14,176 nucleotides of DNA from Modestobacter sp. Lineage in GTDB: Bacteria > Actinomycetota > Actinomycetes > Mycobacteriales > Geodermatophilaceae. Positions 6,703-13,163 of the stretch are shown in pieces; the first letter of the stretch is position 1, and each line of letters starts with the position of its first letter. Location of the stretch: positions 1 to 14,176 of the forward strand of contig JAOPUQ010000419.1 in the NCBI GenBank assembly GCA_025963425.1, given 5' to 3'. A program made the position numbers and the translations under genes. Below the pieces are notes generated by a model. It did no database searches, was not told the origin of the DNA, and saw nothing but the letters and a program-made list of their open reading frames with translations.

Positions 6703-7920
6703 ATGTCATCGGGGGCCGGGCGACTGGACGTCGCCCGTGTCCGCGGCCTCTTCTCGGGCCTGTCCGACGGCTACGTGCACGCCGACGCCCCCGGCGGGTC
6801 GCTGGTCCCGGAGAGCGTCGTGCGCGCGGTCGCCCAGGCGATGCGGGTGCCCATCGCCAACCGCGGCGGGGTGTTCCCGTCCTCGGCGCGGGCCGAGCAG
6901 TTGGTGTCCGGCGCCCGGTCGGCGGTCGCCGACCTGGTGGGCGGGACGGCGTCGGGGGTGGTGCTCGGGCCGAACATGACCACGCTGACCTACGCGATGG
7001 CCCGCGCGCTGGCCAGGCGCTGGCGGCCCGGCGACGAGGTCGTGGTCAGCCGGCTGGACCACGACGCCAACGTCCGGCCGTGGATGCAGCTGGCCGACGA
7101 GACCGGCGCGGAGGTCAAGTGGGCCGAGGTGGACATCGAGACCGGCGAGCTGCCCGCCTGGCAGTACGACGAGCTCGTCACCCCGCGCACCCGGCTGGTC
7201 GCCGTCACCGCGGCCAGCAACGCGATCGGCACCCGGCCGGACGTCGCCGCCATCGCCGAGCGGGCGCACCGGGTGGGGGCACTGGTCTACGTCGACGCCG
7301 TGCACGCCGCACCGCACGTCCTGCTGGACATGGGTGAGCTCGGCGCGGACTTCATCGCCGTCTCGGCCTACAAATGGTGCGGTCCGCACGTCGGCGCGGT
7401 GGTCGCCGACCCGGAGCTGCTGGGCGAGCTCCGGCCGGACAAGCTGGTGCCCGCACCCGACCGGGTCCCCGACCGCTACGAGAACGGCACCCCGCCCTTC
7501 GAGCTCTACGCCGGCGTCGCCGCCGCCGTGGAGCATTTGGCCGCGCTGTGCCCCGACGCGTCGGGTACCCGCCGGCAGCGGCTGACCACCTCGATGGCCA
7601 CGGTCGGGCGGTACGAGGGGGAGCTGTTCGCCCGGCTGGACCGCGCGCTTCGCTCGATGGCGCACGTGCAGGTGCTCGGCTCCCCGCTGGACCGGACGCC
7701 GACGCTGTCGTTCACCGTCTCGCGCATGCGGCCCCGGCAGGTCGCCCGTGAGCTGGCCCGGCGCAACGTCTGCGCCTGGGACGGCGACTACTACGCCCGC
7801 GAGCTGTTCGACGCGATCGGGGTCAACGAGACGGGCGGCGCGGTGCAGCTGGGGCTGATGCACTACAACACTGCCGACGAGGTCGACCACGTCGTGCAGT
7901 GCGTGGCCGACCTCGCCTGA
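6703..7920 (+). CDS. cysteine desulfurase-like PLP-dependent enzyme
   Basis: A 405-residue fold-type I PLP enzyme of the class V aminotransferase family, closest in pattern to the cysteine-desulfurase-like VC1184 subfamily. Cofactor features are intact: SRLDHDANVRPW (116-127) with the PLP-stacking His120, YVDAVHAAPH (196-205) with Asp198 and His201, and SAYKWCGPH (221-229) with Lys224 as the Schiff-base lysine. The C-terminal domain has NVCAWDGDYYA at the place where true desulfurases carry the sulfur-accepting cysteine in a GxHC-type loop; here that position is not cysteine, so desulfurase activity is doubtful. The start at 6703 is chosen over an upstream ATG at 6574 because homology begins there, the extra codons would run into pafE, and a leaderless -10 precedes it. 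It converges with the oxidoreductase gene. Confidence 0.85.
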   Translation: MSSGAGRLDVARVRGLFSGLSDGYVHADAPGGSLVPESVVRAVAQAMRVPIANRGGVFPSSARAEQLVSGARSAVADLVGGTASGVVLGPNMTTLTYAMARALARRWRPGDEVVVSRLDHDANVRPWMQLADETGAEVKWAEVDIETGELPAWQYDELVTPRTRLVAVTAASNAIGTRPDVAAIAERAHRVGALVYVDAVHAAPHVLLDMGELGADFIAVSAYKWCGPHVGAVVADPELLGELRPDKLVPAPDRVPDRYENGTPPFELYAGVAAAVEHLAALCPDASGTRRQRLTTSMATVGRYEGELFARLDRALRSMAHVQVLGSPLDRTPTLSFTVSRMRPRQVARELARRNVCAWDGDYYARELFDAIGVNETGGAVQLGLMHYNTADEVDHVVQCVADLA

Positions 7921-7930
7921 CCCCCCGGGC

Positions 7931-7980
7931 AAAGGATCCTTTCCACCCGGTTCGGCGGCCAAAACCGGGTGGAAAGCTTC
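7931..7980. terminator. strong bidirectional hairpin terminator with nested palindrome
   Basis: CTTTCCACCCGGTT (7939-7952) and AACCGGGTGGAAAG (7963-7976) form a perfect 14-bp stem with a 10-base loop. AGGA (7933-7936) and TCCT (7979-7982) extend the stem beyond a 2-bp mismatch. The left arm overlaps a second, perfect 12-base palindrome AAAGGATCCTTT (7931-7942). It fills most of the 60 bases between two convergent genes, so bidirectional termination is the natural reading. Confidence 0.75.
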
Positions 7981-8973
7981 CTATGCCTCGGGGAGCAGCA
8001 GCACCTTGCCGATGTGGTCGCTGGCCTCGATCAGCGCGTGCGCCTCGCCGGCCCGCGACATCGGCAGCCGGCGGTCCACGATCGGCCGGACGACGCCCCG
8101 CTCGACGTCGGGCCACACCTCGTGCCGCACCGCGGCGACGATCTGGGCCTTGCCGCCGGGGCCGGTCGCCGGCCGGGAGCGCAGCGTGGTGGCCGCGACC
8201 GAGGCCCGCTTGCGCATGAGCATGCCCATGTCCAGCTCGGCCTTCGTGCCGCCCTGCATGCCGATGGCGACCAGCCGGCCGCCGGTGGCCAGCACGTCGA
8301 CGTTCCGGGCCAGGTACTTGGCGCCCATGATGTCCAGGACGACGTCGGCGCCGTGCCCGTCGGTGGCCGTCCGCACCGCCTCGACGAAGTCCTCGTCGCG
8401 GTAGTTGACCAGCACCTCGGCGCCCAGCTCGCGGCAGAAGGCCAGCTTCTCGGCGCTGCCGGCGGTGGTGGCCACCCGGGCGCCGGCCCGCACGGCGAGC
8501 TGGATGGCCATCGTGCCGATGCCGCTGCCGCCGCCGTGCACCAGGAAGACCTCGCCGGCGCGCAGCCCGGCCAGCATGAAGACGTTGGACCAGACGGTGC
8601 AGGTGACCTCCGGCAGGGCGGCGGCGGTGGCCAGCTCGACGCCGGCGGGCTTCGGCAGCAGCTGCCCGGCCGGGACGGCGACCCGCTCGGCGTAGCCGCC
8701 ACCGGACAGCAGCGCGCACACCTCGTCGCCGACCGACCAGCCGGTCACGCCGGCCCCGACCTCGCTGATGATGCCGCTGCACTCCAGGCCGAGCACCTCA
8801 CTGGCGCCCGGGGGAGGTGGGTAGTGGCCCTGTCGCTGCAGCAGGTCGGCACGGTTGACCGCTGCCGCCACGACGTCGACCAGCACCTCGCCGGGGCCAC
8901 AGACGGGGTCGGGCACCTCCCCCCAGCCCAGGACCTCGGGACCGCCGGGGGAGTCGATCGTCACCGCGCGCAT
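7981..8973 (-). CDS. NAD(P)H quinone oxidoreductase, PIG3 type (zinc-free MDR family)
   Basis: A 330-residue medium-chain dehydrogenase/reductase of the quinone oxidoreductase group, PIG3 subfamily. The N-terminal catalytic domain has the substrate-pocket segment VNRADLLQRQGHYPPPPGAS (39-58) and the GLECSG turn (62-67). The Rossmann domain has FLVHGGGSGIGTMAIQLA (143-160), the dinucleotide-binding glycine motif. The zinc-ligand pattern of classical alcohol dehydrogenases is absent, as expected for this group. It probably reduces quinones or other electrophilic carbonyls with NADPH; the physiological substrate is unknown. The start (ATG, base 8973) has no ribosome binding site but is preceded by a leaderless-type -10. 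It ends with a TAG at the edge of the shared hairpin terminator. Confidence 0.9.
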   Translation of the reverse strand: MRAVTIDSPGGPEVLGWGEVPDPVCGPGEVLVDVVAAAVNRADLLQRQGHYPPPPGASEVLGLECSGIISEVGAGVTGWSVGDEVCALLSGGGYAERVAVPAGQLLPKPAGVELATAAALPEVTCTVWSNVFMLAGLRAGEVFLVHGGGSGIGTMAIQLAVRAGARVATTAGSAEKLAFCRELGAEVLVNYRDEDFVEAVRTATDGHGADVVLDIMGAKYLARNVDVLATGGRLVAIGMQGGTKAELDMGMLMRKRASVAATTLRSRPATGPGGKAQIVAAVRHEVWPDVERGVVRPIVDRRLPMSRAGEAHALIEASDHIGKVLLLPEA

Positions 8974-8985
8974 GACCCGACCCTA
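8974..8985 (-). promoter_or_regulatory. leaderless-type -10 element before the quinone oxidoreductase gene
   Basis: On the minus strand TAGGGT (8985 to 8980) is followed by six bases and then the ATG at 8973. This is the same arrangement as before two other genes in the window and fits a leaderless transcript. Its upstream side touches the hairpin at 8987-9028, so the -35 region would lie inside that hairpin. Confidence 0.55.
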
Positions 8986-8986
8986 G

Positions 8987-9028
8987 GAGCACCGACCGGG
9001 ACGGGGTAGGCCGCCCCGGCCGGTGCTC
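8987..9028 (-). terminator. hairpin terminator after the acyl-CoA synthetase gene
   Basis: GAGCACCGACCGGG (8987-9000) pairs with CCCGGCCGGTGCTC (9015-9028) with a single mismatch across 14 positions and a 14-base loop in which GGGG/CCCC can extend the stem. It begins six bases beyond the stop of the synthetase gene ending at 9035 and would end that transcript before the oxidoreductase promoter. Confidence 0.6.
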
Positions 9029-9034
9029 AGCTGC

Positions 9035-10633
9035 TCAGGCCCGGGCCTTGAGGTCCTTGCGCAGGATCTTCCCGGCGGACGACTTCGGTACGACCTCGAT
9101 GAACTCGACCAGCCGGATCTTCTTGTGCGGCGCGACGCGTTCGGCGATGAAGGACTTCACGCCGTCCTCGGTCAGCTCCGAGCCCGGGGCGCGGACGACG
9201 AACGCCTTGGGCAGCTCCTCGCCGCTGTCGGTGTCCAGCACCCCGATCACCGCGGCGTCGGCGATCTCCGGGTGGCCGAGCAGCACGGCCTCCAGTTCGG
9301 CCGGGGCCACCTGGTAGCCCTTGTACTTGATCAGTTCCTTGACCCGGTCGACGACGGTGAAGCGGCCCTCGTCGTCGACGATCGCCACGTCGCCGGTGTG
9401 CAGCCAGCCCTCGCCGTCCAGGGTGTTGGCGGTCGCCTGGGCGTTGTTCAGGTAGCCGGCCATCACCTGGGGGCCGCGGACCCACAGCTCACCCCGCTCG
9501 CCGGGGGCGGAGTCCTCGCCGGTGGCCGGGTCGACCAGCCGGCACTCGGTGTTGGGCAGCGCGTAGCCGACCGAGCCCTTCGGGGTGGGGCCGGCGCCGG
9601 CCGGCTCCAGGCCGGTCTCGGGGGTGGTGTGCGAGACAGGCGACAGCTCGGTCATGCCGTAGCCCTGCCCGACGGTGACACCGGTGTCGGCGCCCTTGCG
9701 CAGCCGGTCCTGGGCGGCCTGGGCCAGCGCGGCGTCCAGCGGTGCGGCGCCTGAGGTGATGCTGTGCAGCGACGACAGGTCGAACTGGTCGACCAGCGGG
9801 TGCTTGGCCAGCGCGAGCACGATCGGCGGGGCGACGAACGCCCGGGTGATCTTGTGGTCCTGGATGACGCGCAGGAACTGCTCGAGGTCGAAGCGCGGCA
9901 GCGTGACCACGGCGCCGCCCCACTGCAGGCCCTGGTTCATCAGCACCGTCAGCCCGTAGATGTGGAAGAACGGCAGGACGGCGATGATCCGCTCCTGGCC
10001 TTCCCGCACCCCGGCCAGCGGACGCGACTGGCTGACGTTGGCCACCAGGTTGCGGTGGGTCAGCATCACGCCCTTGGGCAGCCCGGTGGTGCCGCTGGAG
10101 TAGGGCAGCGTGACCAGGTCGGTGGCCGGGTCGATGTCGACGGTGGCCGAGGGGGCGTCGGAGCCGAGCAGCTCCGGCAGCGAGGCGTGCCCCTCGGCGC
10201 CGTCCAGGACGACGATCTCGTCGACCGGCGTCTTCTCCACCGCCGACTGCGCCCGGTCCATGAACATGGAGATGGTCACCAGGACCTTGGCGCCGGAGTC
10301 CTTGAGCTGGAAAGCGATCTCCTCGGCCGTGTACAGCGAGTTGATCGGGCTGGTCACGCAGCCGGCCGCGGCGATGCCGTGGAAGACCACCGGGTACCAG
10401 ATGGTGTTGGGGCACAGCACCGCGACCACGTCGCCCTTGCGCAGGCCGCGGGCGTGCAGCGCGGCGGCGAAGCGGTCGACGTAGGCGGCCAGCTGGCCGT
10501 GGGTGATCGTCTCGCCCGAGAGGCCGTCGATCAGTGCCGGGGCATCGGCGCGGTCGGCCGCCCCGGCCAGGACGAACTGCGGTACCGACAGCTCAGGGAT
10601 CTCGACATCGGGATAGCGGCTGGCGATCGCCAC
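9035..10633 (-). CDS. 4-coumarate-CoA-ligase-type acyl-CoA synthetase (AMP-forming)
   Basis: A 532-residue ANL-superfamily enzyme that activates a carboxylic acid as an acyl-adenylate and transfers it to CoA. The P-loop YSSGTTGLPKG is at 178-188, PFFHIYGL at 221-228, GYGMTE at 324-329, LHTGDVAIVD (411-420) carries the ribose-binding Asp415, DRVKELIKYKGYQV (429-442) is the hinge, and SSAGKILRK (518-526) holds the catalytic Lys522. Length and motif order match the 4CL/long-chain FadD group; the acid cannot be told from sequence and may be aromatic or fatty. The GTG at 10633 is preceded by GAGGAGGA at a good distance. A thioesterase gene lies upstream on the same strand, 116 bases away, so transcription may be separate. 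Confidence 0.93.
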   Translation of the reverse strand: MAIASRYPDVEIPELSVPQFVLAGAADRADAPALIDGLSGETITHGQLAAYVDRFAAALHARGLRKGDVVAVLCPNTIWYPVVFHGIAAAGCVTSPINSLYTAEEIAFQLKDSGAKVLVTISMFMDRAQSAVEKTPVDEIVVLDGAEGHASLPELLGSDAPSATVDIDPATDLVTLPYSSGTTGLPKGVMLTHRNLVANVSQSRPLAGVREGQERIIAVLPFFHIYGLTVLMNQGLQWGGAVVTLPRFDLEQFLRVIQDHKITRAFVAPPIVLALAKHPLVDQFDLSSLHSITSGAAPLDAALAQAAQDRLRKGADTGVTVGQGYGMTELSPVSHTTPETGLEPAGAGPTPKGSVGYALPNTECRLVDPATGEDSAPGERGELWVRGPQVMAGYLNNAQATANTLDGEGWLHTGDVAIVDDEGRFTVVDRVKELIKYKGYQVAPAELEAVLLGHPEIADAAVIGVLDTDSGEELPKAFVVRAPGSELTEDGVKSFIAERVAPHKKIRLVEFIEVVPKSSAGKILRKDLKARA

Positions 10634-10715
10634 GGGGGGTCCTCCTCGACTCAGTGCGTGACCGCAGTCTCACACCCGCCGTGCGCCCCGACACACCCGG
10701 GGTTACCCACGAGTA

Positions 10716-10732
10716 GGTCCGATTTCCGGACC
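10716..10732 (-). terminator. small hairpin after the thioesterase gene
   Basis: GGTCCG (10716-10721) and CGGACC (10727-10732) form a perfect 6-bp stem with a 5-base loop (ATTTC). It lies 17 bases beyond the thioesterase stop and within the 116-base gap before the acyl-CoA synthetase gene. The stem is short and lacks a T-run, so this is tentative. Confidence 0.4.
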
Positions 10733-10749
10733 CGGGCGGGGAGCGGTGC

Positions 10750-11175
10750 TCAGCGCGGCCAGAGCACCGACTGGGTGCAGCGGAACAGCGCCACCGGCCT
10801 GCCGGTGCCCTCGCTGGTGACCACGGCGTCCCAGACCTGCGTCGTCCGGCCGGCGTGCACGTTGGTCGCGACGGCGGAGATGCGGCCCTCCCGGGCGGTG
10901 CCCAGGTGGTTGCTCTTGAGCTCGATCGTGGTGAAGCCACTGGCGCCCTCGGGCAGCAGCGCCCGGGTGGCCAGCCCGCAGCTGGTGTCGGCGAGCCCCA
11001 CGACGCTCGCCGCGTGCAGGTAGCCGTTGGGGGCCAGCAGCTCGCCGCGCACGTCGAGGTGGGCGGTGAGCCGGCCGGGCTCGTGGCTGTCGATGACGAT
11101 GCCCAGCAGCCCCGGCAGGGTGCCCGGCAGCAGTGCGTTGAGCTCGTCGGCGGAGTGGAACCCGGTGGCGGCCAT
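10750..11175 (-). CDS. PaaI-type hotdog-fold thioesterase
   Basis: A 141-residue protein with a single hotdog domain of the PaaI/4HBT group, which hydrolyses acyl-CoA thioesters. The signature region LLAPNGYLHAASVVGLADT (47-65) includes Asn50, Gly51, His54 and Asp63, corresponding to the NG..HGG....D catalytic pattern, though the usual HGG is HAA here. The later strands FTTIELKSNHL and GRISAVATNVHAGRTTQVWD fit the fold. The substrate is unknown; the neighbouring acyl-CoA synthetase hints at related acyl groups. The ATG at 11175 lies 23 bases after the VOC protein stop but has its own TAGGTT element, so it may be transcribed both from upstream and as a leaderless mRNA. Confidence 0.87.
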   Translation of the reverse strand: MAATGFHSADELNALLPGTLPGLLGIVIDSHEPGRLTAHLDVRGELLAPNGYLHAASVVGLADTSCGLATRALLPEGASGFTTIELKSNHLGTAREGRISAVATNVHAGRTTQVWDAVVTSEGTGRPVALFRCTQSVLWPR

Positions 11176-11187
11176 GCCGGGAACCTA
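11176..11187 (-). promoter_or_regulatory. leaderless-type -10 element before the thioesterase gene
   Basis: On the minus strand TAGGTT (11187 to 11182) is followed by six bases and the ATG at 11175. No Shine-Dalgarno sequence lies in between. It is the third TAGGNT-to-ATG arrangement in this window, placed in the short gap after the VOC protein gene. Confidence 0.5.
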
Positions 11188-11198
11188 TCGAGGGGACG

Positions 11199-11585
11199 TC
11201 AGGCCGGTGCGGCGGTCTCCCAGAGCCCGACCACGTTGCCCTCGGAGTCCCGGATGTAGGCGGTGAACCCCATCGCCCCGACCGGCTGCTTCGGCACCAC
11301 GGTGGAGCCGCCGAGCGCGTCGACCGTCGTGAGGGTGTCGTCGATGCTGTCCACATCGACGACCACGATCGGCCCGGGCGAGGGGCTGCCCTGCCGCGCC
11401 ATCATGCCGCCGTTGATGAACCCGGGTTCGGCGGGACCCTGCTGGCCGCTCGGGCCGGAGGAGACCAGGGTGTAGTTCATCTCCGGCATCTCCTGCAGCT
11501 GCCAGCCGAAGGCCTCCTGGTAGAAGCGCCGGGCGCGCTCCCCATCGTCGTGGGGGATCTCGAAGTGCACGACGCGACCACTCAT
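11199..11585 (-). CDS. VOC family (glyoxalase-fold) protein
   Basis: A 128-residue protein with two beta-alpha-beta-beta-beta units typical of the vicinal-oxygen-chelate/glyoxalase I superfamily. The first unit has VVHFEIPHDDGERARRFYQE (5-24) with FGWQ; the second has GPIVVVDVDSIDDTLTTVDA (71-90), then GGSTVVPKQPVGAMG and FTAYIRDSEGNVVGLWE (107-123). His7 and Glu123 sit where metal ligands are found in the family. It may be a lyase, dioxygenase or resistance-type binder; the sequence does not decide. The ATG at 11585 is chosen over an upstream ATG at 11660 because GGGAGGT lies six bases before it and homology begins there. Confidence 0.85.
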   Translation of the reverse strand: MSGRVVHFEIPHDDGERARRFYQEAFGWQLQEMPEMNYTLVSSGPSGQQGPAEPGFINGGMMARQGSPSPGPIVVVDVDSIDDTLTTVDALGGSTVVPKQPVGAMGFTAYIRDSEGNVVGLWETAAPA

Positions 11586-11670
11586 CGCGCCACCTCCCGG
11601 GTCGGGGCGGACCTGCCACCGAGCAGGTTCGTCCCGGCCGGGCCGGCGGGACAGGGTCATACGCCCCGGG

Positions 11671-12531
11671 TCAGGCCAGGCCGCGGGTGCTGCGCACCGG
11701 CTGCCGGTCGCCGCGGATGGCGGCCACCATGTCCAGCGTCTGCCGGGTCGCGGCCACGTCGTGGGCCCGGAACACCCGGGCGCCCAGCCAGGCGCTGACC
11801 GCGGTGGCCGCCAGGGTGCCGGTGAGCCGCTGGTCGAGCGGGACGTCGAGGGTCTCCCCGACGAAGTCCTTGTTCGACAGCGCCACCAGCACCGGCCAGC
11901 CGGTGGCCACCAGCTCGTCCAGCCGCCGGGTGGCCTCCAGGGAGTGCCGGGTGTTCTTGCCGAAGTCGTGGCCGGGGTCCACCAGTACTCGCTCGGGGTC
12001 CACTCCGGCGTCCACGGCGGCGCGCGCGAGCGCCGTCGTCCGGCTGACGACGTCGGCCATCACGTCGGGGTAGCTGACCCGGTGCGGGCGGGTGCGCGGC
12101 GGCAACCCGCCGGCGTGCGTGCAGACGATCCCCGCCCCGGCCTGCGCGGCCACGCCGGCCAGCGCCGGGTCGACCCCGCCCCACGCGTCGTTGACGACGT
12201 CGGCGCCCGCGGCCAGCGCCTCCCGGGCCACCTCGGCCCGCCAGGTGTCGATGGAGATCGGCAGCCGCGGGTGGGCCGCCCGGATCGCGGCGACCAGGTC
12301 CACGGTGCGACGGACCTCCTCGGCCGGCGAGACGTACTCGCCCGGGGCGGCCTTCACCCCGCCGACGTCCACCATGTCCGCGCCCTCGGCGATCACCTGG
12401 TCCACCCGGGCCACCGCCGCGTCGAGCTCGTAGGTCGCGCCGCGGTCGTAGAAGGAGTCCGGCGTGCGGTTCACGATCGCCATGACGACCAGTCCGCTGT
12501 CCGGCACGTCGAGAGCACCCAGTCGCAGCAC
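11671..12531 (-). CDS. folP2: FolP2-type dihydropteroate synthase homologue
   Basis: A 286-residue TIM-barrel protein of the dihydropteroate synthase family, most like mycobacterial FolP2. It has VVMAIVNRTPDSFYDRG (15-31), DVGGVKAAPGE (55-65), SIDTWRAEVA (93-102), VNDAWGG (113-119), CTHAGG, DPGHDFGKN and near the C-terminus FRAHDVAATRQTL, ending RGLA. Genuine folate synthases have NVTPDSF and the GGESTRPG loop whose Thr and Arg contact substrate; here these are NRTPDSF and GGVKAAPG. Mycobacterial FolP2 does not act as a folate synthase, so a different substrate is likely. The GTG at 12531 is the best start: it leaves 16 residues before the first strand as expected, but its ribosome binding site is weak. 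It diverges from the DinB-like gene, 34 bases away. Confidence 0.85.
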   Translation of the reverse strand: MLRLGALDVPDSGLVVMAIVNRTPDSFYDRGATYELDAAVARVDQVIAEGADMVDVGGVKAAPGEYVSPAEEVRRTVDLVAAIRAAHPRLPISIDTWRAEVAREALAAGADVVNDAWGGVDPALAGVAAQAGAGIVCTHAGGLPPRTRPHRVSYPDVMADVVSRTTALARAAVDAGVDPERVLVDPGHDFGKNTRHSLEATRRLDELVATGWPVLVALSNKDFVGETLDVPLDQRLTGTLAATAVSAWLGARVFRAHDVAATRQTLDMVAAIRGDRQPVRSTRGLA

Positions 12532-12565
12532 GTGCCCAGCCAAGCAGAGGGGCAGGATCACGCAG

Positions 12566-13123
12566 ATGACCACACCCCCGGAGTTCCCGCCCGCCCCCGA
12601 CCGGGTCGACCCGCCGTACCGGGACGGCGAGCGGGCGGCGCTGGAGGCGTGGCTGGCGTTCCACCGGGCCACGCTGCTGGTCAAGACCGCCGGCCTGACC
12701 GCCGAGCAGCTGGGCCGCCGGTCCGTTCCGCCGTCCACGCTGAGCCTGCGCGGCCTGGTCCGGCACCTGACGGAGGTGGAGCGGAGCTGGTTCCGCCGGG
12801 TACTGGACGGCCAGCAGGCGCCGCCGCTGTACTACGGCCCCGATGACGACGACGGCGATTTCGACGCGGTGGGCCGCGACACCGACCACCCCGACCCGGA
12901 CACCGCTGTCGCCCGCGAGTTCGCCGCCTTCAGCGCGGAGGTCGAGGTCAGCCGGGCACTGGCCGCCCAGCACGACTCACTCGACGACCTGGGCGCGGGT
13001 CAGCGCCGCGGAGAGTCCGTGTCGCTGCGCTGGATCTACCTGCACATGATCGAGGAGTACGCCCGGCACAACGGCCACGCCGACCTGCTGCGGGAGTGCA
13101 TCGACGGCGCCACCGGCGACTGA
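12566..13123 (+). CDS. DinB-like (DUF664) four-helix protein
   Basis: A 185-residue predicted four-helix bundle of the DinB/DUF664 group, whose members bind a divalent metal through three histidines and include thiol-dependent transferases. LRGLVRHLTEVERSWFRRVL (61-80) and YLHMIEEYARHNGHADLLRE (158-177) are the two diagnostic helices; His67, His168 and His171 (with His160 nearby) are the likely ligands. In Actinobacteria some relatives use mycothiol, but no such activity can be assigned here. The ATG at 12566 follows GGCAGG at nine bases; an ATG further upstream at 12464 would overlap the FolP2 homologue and is rejected. It stands alone on the plus strand between two minus-strand genes. Confidence 0.87.
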   Translation: MTTPPEFPPAPDRVDPPYRDGERAALEAWLAFHRATLLVKTAGLTAEQLGRRSVPPSTLSLRGLVRHLTEVERSWFRRVLDGQQAPPLYYGPDDDDGDFDAVGRDTDHPDPDTAVAREFAAFSAEVEVSRALAAQHDSLDDLGAGQRRGESVSLRWIYLHMIEEYARHNGHADLLRECIDGATGD

Positions 13124-13163
13124 GCCCCGGTCACCGGGCGGCGTGCATCTGGTGGGTCGTGCT

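Noticed and set aside
7969..11023. Three plus-strand open frames opposite the oxidoreductase, acyl-CoA synthetase and thioesterase genes
   Set aside because: All are codon-composition shadows of genes with intact motifs on the minus strand.
13124..13163. CCCGGT-C-ACCGGG inverted repeat between the DinB-like gene and the serine hydrolase gene as a terminator
   Set aside because: The arms are almost contiguous, leaving too short a loop for a stable hairpin; a role as bidirectional terminator cannot be supported.
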